The translations under genes and the position numbers were made by a program. 54,418 bases of DNA. It comes from Streptomyces sp. TRM64462 (GTDB lineage: Bacteria; Actinomycetota; Actinomycetes; Streptomycetales; Streptomycetaceae). Position 1 is the first letter of the stretch. Each line of letters starts with the position of its first letter. Below are positions 44,833-52,500 of the stretch, piece by piece. Below the pieces are notes generated by a model. The model was not told where the DNA came from. It saw only the letters and a program-made list of their open reading frames with translations, and did not search any database. Location of the stretch: the NCBI RefSeq assembly GCF_013362995.1, contig NZ_JABWDV010000173.1, positions 1 to 54,418 of the forward strand, in the 5' to 3' direction.

Positions 44833-45639
44833 TCACATTCCCGCGTGCTCCGCGCTCAGGCCCGGCAGCATCCAGTCCTGGAACACGGCCAGCACCCCGA
44901 GCACCAGGAACGCCACGCCCACCGCGCGGCCCAGCCACGGGCCCCAGCGCCACAGCTTCTCCAGGAAGATCACCGCCGCGAGCACGGCCATGGCCGCCAG
45001 GTTCATCATGCCCAGCGGTACGAGGACGATCATCAGGCCCCAGCAGCAGCCCACGCAGTACAGCCCGTGGTTCACGCCCACGCGCAGGTCCCTGGCCGGT
45101 GGCCGGTAGCCCGAGTAGTGCATGAGGTGTCCCAGCGGGTCGCGGCAGTGCCGCAGGCACACCCGCTTCAGCGGCCCGAGCTGGTACAGGCCCGCCAGCG
45201 CGAAAGCGCCCGCCCCGAGCCACCTGGCCGCGTCCGGGTCCCGGTCCACCAGCCAGCCGGACGCCGCCAGCAGCCCGTACGCGACCAGCCCGAACGCCGT
45301 CCACGCCACCAGGTACCCGCCCGCGAACTCGGCCGTCCGCGCCGCCCGTACCGCCCCGCTCGACTGCCGTCCGATGGCCCGCGCCCATGTGATCGCGACC
45401 GGCGCGACCGACGGGAACATCATCGCCACCATCATCACGAGCCACAGCAGCAGGAACAGCGGAAGCGCCAGGCCCATCGTGCCCGGCTCCACGTGCCCCA
45501 TGCCGCGCGCCTGGGCGACCGTGAGGACCCAGGCCAGCACCGCGAGCAGGGTCATCAGCGCCCAGCCCGTGGCGATGTCGCGGCGCCGCAGCCACGACGA
45601 CGGCCCCGTACCGCTCCGTACGGCCGGCGTGCTGCCCAT
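44833..45639 (-). CDS. DUF2182 integral membrane protein
   Basis: A 268-residue membrane protein with about seven hydrophobic helices and the DUF2182 signatures LWLVMMVAMMFPS, LKRVCLRHCRDPLGHLMHY and NHGLYCVGCCWGLM. The paired Cys/His residues support the family's annotation as a metal-binding membrane protein. I set the start at ATG 45639; a longer frame upstream is repetitive. Convergent with the DUF1326 gene. Confidence 0.85.
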   Translation of the reverse strand: MGSTPAVRSGTGPSSWLRRRDIATGWALMTLLAVLAWVLTVAQARGMGHVEPGTMGLALPLFLLLWLVMMVAMMFPSVAPVAITWARAIGRQSSGAVRAARTAEFAGGYLVAWTAFGLVAYGLLAASGWLVDRDPDAARWLGAGAFALAGLYQLGPLKRVCLRHCRDPLGHLMHYSGYRPPARDLRVGVNHGLYCVGCCWGLMIVLVPLGMMNLAAMAVLAAVIFLEKLWRWGPWLGRAVGVAFLVLGVLAVFQDWMLPGLSAEHAGM

Positions 45640-45834
45640 GTCTCCAGGACAGCACGCGGCCACCGGCGCCGCGACCCAGTCGGCGCCGCGACCCCGTCGG
45701 CGCACGGTCCCGTTCACGCGGTCCCGTTCGCCCGGTCCCGTTCACCCGTGCGGACGCCCCGCGTCGCCGCGTCGCGCCCGTCGCCGCAGGCTGCTGCGTA
45801 CGACGCCGACGACGCACCGGCAGAGGGAGCGGCC

Positions 45835-46311
45835 ATGAGCGACACCACGGGTCACGGTCACGGGCACGACCGGGCGCCCGGGCATGCCCACGCGCACCAC
45901 GAGGGCGGCCCGCCGCCGGTCGCCGCGGGCGACGGCTGGGCGTCCGCCGGGGCGATGTTCGCCGGGGTGCTGCTCCTGGTGCTGGGCGTGATCGACATGC
46001 TCCAGGGCATCGCCGGGATCGCCGAGGACAACGTGTACGGGGTGCTGGGGCAGTACGTCTTCGAGTTCAGCGTCATGGCCTGGGGCTGGATCCACCTGGT
46101 GCTCGGGCTGCTGCTCGCGGTCGTCGGCTGGGGCATCCTGCGCGCCGCCTCGTGGGCGAAGGCGGTCGGCGTGGCGCTGGCCTCGCTCGCGGTCATCGCC
46201 AACTTCATCTGGCTGCCGTACCAGCCGGTCTGGGGCATCGTCTCCATCGGCATCGGGGTCTTCGTGATCTGGGCGCTGTGCACGGCGGAGACGCCGCCCG
46301 CCCTGCACTGA
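45835..46311 (+). CDS. DUF7144-like membrane protein with His-rich N-terminus
   Basis: A 158-residue protein: HGHGHDRAPGHAHAHHEGG at the N-terminus (nine histidines by residue 22), then four transmembrane helices (about 38-58, 77-98, 105-122, 130-148). The histidine arm could bind zinc, nickel or copper. ATG at 45835 follows GAGGGAG. Confidence 0.78.
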   Translation: MSDTTGHGHGHDRAPGHAHAHHEGGPPPVAAGDGWASAGAMFAGVLLLVLGVIDMLQGIAGIAEDNVYGVLGQYVFEFSVMAWGWIHLVLGLLLAVVGWGILRAASWAKAVGVALASLAVIANFIWLPYQPVWGIVSIGIGVFVIWALCTAETPPALH

Positions 46312-46381
46312 GCGAGGCGCCCGTTCGTTGATGACCCGTCAGTAGCGGGGCTCCGGAGCTCGGCATCAAGGCACCGTAAAG

Positions 46382-46400
46382 ATTGCCGGAATCCGGCAAT
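46382..46400. promoter_or_regulatory. ATTGCCGG/CCGGCAAT palindrome upstream of the OB-fold gene
   Basis: ATTGCCGG-AAT-CCGGCAAT, 160 bases before the OB-fold gene. The half-site TTGCCGG is the same as in the palindromes at 34821 and 34855 but in the opposite arrangement. Confidence 0.5.
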
Positions 46401-46456
46401 GCGAGACCCTTGTATCCCCTGTCAGGATGCGTACTACGGAAACGGGGGCAACCGAA

Positions 46457-46493
46457 CCGGTGCCGGGATACGGCAGACCGTACCCGGCACCGG
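46457..46493 (+). other. Leader hairpin before the OB-fold/flotillin genes
   Basis: CCGGTGCCGGG (46457-46467) pairs with CCCGGCACCGG (46483-46493) with a 15-base spacer. It sits 67 bases before the next gene. It could be a leader structure or a terminator for upstream transcription. Confidence 0.5.
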
Positions 46494-46559
46494 ACACGGT
46501 GACCCGTACCCGGTCATGCCTCGCACCAAGGGGCCGCAGGGGTCGAAGGGGGAAGTGGA

Positions 46560-47141
46560 ATGCGCGAGTTCTACGCCGCGGCGATCGGCTTCCCGACCCT
46601 CTTCTTCACCGCGGCGCTCGTCATCGTCGTCGGGTTCTGGCTGCTGGCGCTGTTCGGCGCCGCCGGCACGGACAGTTTCGACGCGGACGTCCCGCTCGGT
46701 GCCGTCGGTCTCGGCGGCGTGCCGGCCACGGTCGCCGTGTCGGCGGTGACCCTCACCGGGTGGTTCACCAGCCTCGCCGGGTCGGTCGCGATCGGCCGGC
46801 TCACCGGGCCCGGGCTCGTACGGACCCTGCTGTCCGTGGCGCTGCTCGGGGCCGCCCTGCTGGTGGCCCACCAGGTGACGCGGCGGCTCGTCAGAGCCTG
46901 GCGGCGCCTGCGGCCGCATGAACCCGCCCCGTCCCGGCTGGACTTCGTCGGACGGACCTGCACCATCCGCACCGGGCGGGTGGACGACGGGTTCGGCCAG
47001 GCCGAGGTCGCGGCGCAGGACGGTTCCACGGCCGTCGTACAGGTACGGCAACTGGGCGGTGAGCAGCCGCTGACGCGCGGCGCCACCGGGCTGCTGTACG
47101 CGTACGACGACGACGGCGGGTTCTTCTGGGTCGCCCCGTAG
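46560..47141 (+). CDS. OB-fold membrane protein (NfeD/YqiJ-like)
   Basis: A 193-residue protein: three or four transmembrane helices (about 10-33, 53-75, 83-102) and a C-terminal OB-fold-like beta domain (DFVGRTCTIRTGRVDDGFGQAEVAAQ... to GGFFWVAP). Such proteins are regularly encoded beside flotillins and act with them at the membrane. The ATG at 46560 follows GGGGGAAGTGGA. The flotillin gene is 200 bases downstream. Confidence 0.83.
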   Translation: MREFYAAAIGFPTLFFTAALVIVVGFWLLALFGAAGTDSFDADVPLGAVGLGGVPATVAVSAVTLTGWFTSLAGSVAIGRLTGPGLVRTLLSVALLGAALLVAHQVTRRLVRAWRRLRPHEPAPSRLDFVGRTCTIRTGRVDDGFGQAEVAAQDGSTAVVQVRQLGGEQPLTRGATGLLYAYDDDGGFFWVAP

Positions 47142-47144
47142 CAG

Positions 47145-47205
47145 CCCGTAGCACCGCTGTCCCGTAGCACCGCTGTCCCGCAGCACCGCTGTCCCGTAGC
47201 AGCCG
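47145..47205. repeat. 16-bp tandem repeat, three and a half copies
   Basis: CCCGTAGCACCGCTGT at 47145, 47161 and (one change) 47177, with a fourth partial copy from 47193. It begins immediately after the OB-fold stop codon, in the gap before the flotillin gene. Confidence 0.85.
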
Positions 47206-47341
47206 GCCCCGTAGCAGTCCCGCAGCCGCTGTGGCTGCTCTCCGCCCCTGAAACCGGCTTCAACGCCCCACATACACGCCCGCGTGCGCCGCGCCCGCGC
47301 GCCTCCGCCCGCGCCCCGCGCGCCTCACCGCAAGGATTCCC

Positions 47342-49396
47342 ATGGATGCCATCACCTGGGGCATCGGTGTGCTCATCGCCGTTGTCCTGCTCATCGTCGT
47401 CGCGACACTGCTCGTCATCACCCGGCTGTTCCGGAAGGTGCCGCAGGGCCAGGCCCTGATCGTGTCGAAGATGCGCAAGGTCGATGTGACCTTCACCGGC
47501 CAGGTCGTGCTGCCCGTGCTGCACAAGGCCGAGGTCATGGACATCTCGCTGAAGACCATCGAGATCGGCCGCACCGGCCGCGAGGGCCTGATCTGCCGCG
47601 ACAACCTGCGCGCCGACATCCGCATCTCGTTCTACATCCGCGTCAACAAGACCGTCGAGGACGTCCTGAAGGTCGCCCAGGCCATCGGCACGGCGCACGC
47701 CAGCGACATCCAGATGCTCCAGAAGACCTTCGCGCCGAAGTTCTCCGAGGCGCTCAAGACGGTCGGCAAGCAGATGGACTTCTCCGACCTCTACGACCAG
47801 CGGCAGGAGCTGCGGGACCGGATCATCGCCGTCATCGGCACCGACCTCAACGGCTACAGCCTGGAGGACGTGGCGATCGACTACCTGGAGCAGACCCCGC
47901 TCAACCAGCTCGACGCGAGCAACATCCTCGACGCCCAGGGCATCCGGAAGATCACCGAGCTGACCGCGACCGAACACGTCCGCACGAACGAGTTCCGGCA
48001 GCACGAGCAGAAGGAGATCACGCGGCAGAACGTCGACGCCCGCGAGGCCATCCTGGAGCTGGAGCGCCGGCAGGCCGACGCCGAGATCAAGCAGAAGCGC
48101 GAGATCGAGACCGTACGGGCCCGTGAGGAGGCCGAGACGGCGCGCGTCGTCGAGGAGGAGCGGCTGCGGGCGCAGAGCGCCTTCCTCCGCACCGAGGAGC
48201 AGCTCGGGGTGCAGCGCGAGAACCAGGCCCGGGAGATCGCGGTCGCCGAGAAGAACCGCGAGCGGGTCATCGCCATCGAGAACGAGCGCATCGAGAAGGA
48301 CCGCCAGCTGGAGGCCATCGCCCGTGAGCGCGAGACGTCGCTGACGAGGATCTCCGCCGAGAAGGAGGTCGAGGCGGAGCGCCGCGACATCGCGGAGGTC
48401 ATCCGCGAGCGGGTCGCCGTGGACCGTACGGTCGCGGAGCAGGAGGAGTCGATCAAGCGGCTGCGCGCCGTCGAGGAGGCGGAGCGGCAGCGGCAGGCGG
48501 TCGTCATCGCCGCCGAGGCGGAGGCGCAGGAGAGGCTGGTCAAGGACATCAAGGCCGCGGAGGCCGCCGAGCAGGCCGCCACGCACCGCGCCGCCGAGGA
48601 GCTGACGCTGGCCGAGGCCCGGCTGAAGGCCGCCGACCTCGACGCGCAGGCCAAGCTGCGGCTCGCGGAGGGTGTCCAGGCGGAGACGGCCGCCGAGGGG
48701 CTGGCGGCGGTGCGGGTGCGCGAGGCCGAGGCGGACGTCATCGAGAAGGCGGGCCTCGCGGAGGCGCAGGCCGCCGAGGCGCGGCTCAAGGCGGAGGCCG
48801 AGGGCGCGAGGGCGCGGGCGCTCGCGGAGGCCGAGGGGATCGCGGAGCGGCTCAAGGCCGAGGCGCAGGGCATCAACGAGAAGGCCGCGGCCATGGCCGC
48901 CCTGGACGAGGCGTCGCGCGGGCACGAGGAGTACCGGCTGCGCCTGGAGGCGGAGAAGGACATCCGGCTCGCCGGCCTCGACGCCCAGCGGCAGATCGCG
49001 GAGGCGCAGGCCACGGTGCTCGCCACCGGTCTGGAGAACGCCGACATCAACATCGTCGGCGGGGAGTCGGCCTTCTTCGACCGGATCGTGGGGGCGATGT
49101 CGCTCGGCAAGAGCGTGGACGGGTTCATGGACCAGTCGAAGACCGCGCGGACGCTGGCCGGGCCGTGGCTGGACGGGTCCGCGGACTTCACGAAGGACGT
49201 GACCCGGGTGCTCGGCTCGCTGTCCACGGGCGATGTGCAGAACATGACCGTGTCGGCGCTGCTGATGAAGCTGATGGGTCAGGCGGGTGGCGTCGAGAGC
49301 AGCCCCGAGCTGCGGAAGCTGCTGGACGCCGCCGACCGGCTGGGGCTTTCGGAGACGCCCCTGGCCGCACTGAACGGTACGCCGGCGAAGGTCTGA
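47342..49396 (+). CDS. Flotillin family protein (YqiK/FloT type)
   Basis: A 684-residue flotillin: an N-terminal membrane helix (about 7-27), an SPFH/Band 7 domain (about 28-200) and about 360 residues of uninterrupted A/E/K/R coiled coil, ending in a compact C-terminus (VDGFMDQSKTARTL...). Flotillins organise membrane microdomains. ATG at 47342 with AAGG six bases upstream. A terminator follows. Confidence 0.92.
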   Translation: MDAITWGIGVLIAVVLLIVVATLLVITRLFRKVPQGQALIVSKMRKVDVTFTGQVVLPVLHKAEVMDISLKTIEIGRTGREGLICRDNLRADIRISFYIRVNKTVEDVLKVAQAIGTAHASDIQMLQKTFAPKFSEALKTVGKQMDFSDLYDQRQELRDRIIAVIGTDLNGYSLEDVAIDYLEQTPLNQLDASNILDAQGIRKITELTATEHVRTNEFRQHEQKEITRQNVDAREAILELERRQADAEIKQKREIETVRAREEAETARVVEEERLRAQSAFLRTEEQLGVQRENQAREIAVAEKNRERVIAIENERIEKDRQLEAIARERETSLTRISAEKEVEAERRDIAEVIRERVAVDRTVAEQEESIKRLRAVEEAERQRQAVVIAAEAEAQERLVKDIKAAEAAEQAATHRAAEELTLAEARLKAADLDAQAKLRLAEGVQAETAAEGLAAVRVREAEADVIEKAGLAEAQAAEARLKAEAEGARARALAEAEGIAERLKAEAQGINEKAAAMAALDEASRGHEEYRLRLEAEKDIRLAGLDAQRQIAEAQATVLATGLENADINIVGGESAFFDRIVGAMSLGKSVDGFMDQSKTARTLAGPWLDGSADFTKDVTRVLGSLSTGDVQNMTVSALLMKLMGQAGGVESSPELRKLLDAADRLGLSETPLAALNGTPAKV

Positions 49397-49454
49397 GACC
49401 CCTGGGGTCCGGGATCCCTGAGGTCTGGGATCGCCATTTCGTCTGAGGCGTACG

Positions 49455-49501
49455 GGCCCGGAGCTGCCGTCACGGGGGGCAGCAGCTCCGGGCCGACTTT
49501 T
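49455..49501 (+). terminator. Terminator after the flotillin gene
   Basis: Perfect 13-bp stem GGCCCGGAGCTGC (49455-49467) with GCAGCTCCGGGCC (49482-49494), then a short T run. Confidence 0.85.
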
Positions 49502-49523
49502 CGATATGAGGGGACCAGCGAGG

Positions 49524-52500
49524 ATGAGCAGCACCCACACCACCTTCGACGCCGCGTCGTTCGACGTCCTCCGTGAGCGGCTCGCCGCCCAGGGCGCCGA
49601 ACTCGCCCGCCGCGCCGAGGCGCTGAACGCGCGGCGCGTGGAGGTGTTCGGGGCCGGGGAGCTGCGGCTGGCCGGGACGGAGCGGCTGCGGACGGCGGGT
49701 CCGGCGGTGGCGCGGGACGTCGTGGCCGTCGGGGACGCCCTGCTGTTCGGCTGCAACGGGGCGGGCGCGTCAGGCGCCGGGGCGAGCGGGGCTGGGGCGA
49801 CCGGGGCTGGGGCGACCGGGGCTGGGGCGACCGGGTCGGGGGCGACCGGGTCGGGGGACGTCGAGGTCGGGGACGTTTTCGCGCTGCACGCGCGCGAGGG
49901 CCTGGAGGCGCTGCCGTACGACGCGGTGCCGGGCCTGCTGGACGACCCCGCCTTCGTACGGGAATTCACGGCGCTGTACCGGTACTACCGCGGCTCGCGG
50001 CTGCTTCAGCTGCGGCTGGTGGACGGCAAACTGCTGGCGGTGTTCCGTACGGGGGACACGGCCGCCGACATCCGGGTGCTGCGGTGGCGGGTGGGCGCCG
50101 ACGGGTCCGTCGCGTTCCTCGACGCGCGCGGTGAGCGGGACCATGTGCTGCCGGCCGCGCAGGACGTGACGTGGACGGTGACGTCCCGCGAGGACCACAC
50201 GGCCGTCGACGGCACCCCGTACGTGCGCGTGCCGGGTGACGTGGAGCTGCTCGTCGGGACGACGGGCGGGACGCTGACGGTGCGGGGCGCGGAGGGCACG
50301 GCGTACACGGAGCCGGTGGCCGAGCCGCTGCAGTCGCTCGCGGACGCGGACGTCGCCTACGCGCGCGTGGGCACCCTCGTACTGCTGAAGGTCCGGCCGT
50401 ACAAGGAGGACGCGGACCGGTATCTGGTGTTCCACTCCCCCACCCGGCGTGTGGCACGGCTCGACGGCATCGGGCAGGCCTGCCGCCGCCTCCCCGACGA
50501 CCAGGGCGTCGTCTTCCCCGGCGGGTACTGCCTGGCGACGGGTGCGCACAAGACGTTCGACCTGGACACCGATGGCCTGGAGTTCGAGCGGGCCGTCGTG
50601 TCCCCGAACGGCGAGGACGTGCTGTACGCGTTCCACGCGCGCGTGGACGGGCGGACGCTGCTCCTGCCGTACAACAGGATCCGCGCGTCCGTCGCCACGC
50701 CGGTCGCCGGGCACGGGTACGCGCTGTTCGACGACGGCACGCTGCACGTGCTGCGCGAGAGCCCGGACGGGGAGCCCGCGCGCGTACACCCGGTGCAGGT
50801 GTGGCACACGCCGTACGTCTCCGACACGTACGCGGCCGCGCAGCCCGTCGGCACGGGGCCTCTGGAGCGGATCGGCAACCCCGACCTCGTACGCGGCGTG
50901 TCCGACTGCCTGACGCTCGCCGCGACGGCGGCGGACCTGCCGGAGGCGGCGACGGGCGAGGCGTACGAGGAGCTGCTCGCCGGGTGCGTGCGCGCGCTGG
51001 ACACGTACCACTGGCTGGCGGACCCGGAGGCCGGCGGCGGGGTCCTGGAGCCGCTGACGGGCATGCGGGACACGGTGCGGCAGGTGCTGGCCGAGTTCGC
51101 GACCGTACGGGAGCTGCGGCGTGAGGCCGCCGATGCGCTGGCCGAGGCCGCCGCGCGGGTCGCGACGCTCGTGCGGCGCACGCGCGGGGAGGCGCCGCGC
51201 ACCGCGCCCGGCTGGGTGGAGCGGCTCACCGAACTGCGGCGCGCCCAGGGGCGGCTGACGACCCTGAAGGAGATGCGGTACGCGGACGTCGAGCGGATCG
51301 ACGAGCTGGCCGCCGACGTGGACGGCGACCTGGCCGCGTTCGGCGGGCGGGCCGTGGAGTTCCTCGCGCGGGACGACGCGTTCGCCTCGTACGACGAGGA
51401 GGTGGCGGTTCTCACGGTGGAGGCCGAGGCCATCGCGACGGCCGCCGGGGCGGAGCCGCTGGCCGCGCGGATCGACGCGCAGACGGAGGGCCTGCGCACG
51501 GTCACGGAGGTCGTGACGGGCCTCGACATCGGTGACGCGACCGTACGGACGGCCATCCTGGAGCGGATCTCCGCCGTCCTCGGCGGCGTGAACCGGGCGC
51601 GGGCCACGCTGGACGCGCGGCGCAGGGAGCTGGCGGCGGGCGAGTCGCGCGCGGAGTTCGCGGCCGAGACGGCGCTGCTCGGGCAGGCCGTGACGGGCGC
51701 GCTGGCCGCCGCGGACACACCCGAGGCGTGCGACGACCAGCTGGCGGGGCTGCTGCTGCGCCTGGAGAACCTGGAGGCGCGGTTCGGCGCGTCCGACGAC
51801 GCGCTGTCGCTGCTGGCCGGGAAGCGCGACGAGGTGTACGAGGCGTTCGCGGCGCGCAAGCAGACCCTGCAGGACGAGCGGGCCCGGCACGCGGAGCGGC
51901 TGGCGTCGTCGGCCGCCCGGGTCCTGGACACGGTGACGCGGCGGCTGGCCTCGCTCGCGGACACGGACGAGATCAACACGTACTTCGCGTCGGACCCGCT
52001 GGTCGCCAAGGTGCGCCGCAGCGCCGACGAGCTGCGCGAACTGGGCGACCTGGTACGGGCGGAGGAGCTGGAGGGGCGGATCGCGGCCGCCCGGCAGGAG
52101 GCGGCGCGTGCCCTGCGCGACCGCACCGACCTGTACGCGGACGGGGGCGCGGCGATCCGGCTGGGCCGGCACCGGTTCGCGGTGAACACGCAGCCGCTGG
52201 ACCTGACGCTCGTGCCGCACGGCGACGACGGGCTCGCGTTCGCCGTGACGGGCACGGACTACCGGGCGCCGGTGACGGACGCGGACGAGGGCTTCGCGGA
52301 GACCCGGGCGTTCTGGGGGCAGAGCCTGCCGTCGGAGAACGCCGACGTGTACCGGGGCGAGTTCCTGGCGGCCCGGCTGCTGGCCGAGCACGGCGCGGAC
52401 GCGCTGTCGGCGCTCGACGGGCCGGGCCTGGAGGCGCTGGTGCGGGAGGCGGCGGAAAGCGCTTACGACGAGGGATACGAGCACGGCGTCCACGACCGGG

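Noticed and set aside
43460..47205. Short repeats as a CRISPR array
   Set aside because: Units are 4 or 16 bases in direct tandem without spacers, and there are no cas genes.
46571..49969. An 1,132-codon minus-strand frame across the OB-fold and flotillin genes
   Set aside because: It is antisense to a clear flotillin and its coiled coil, which creates long stop-free antisense frames.
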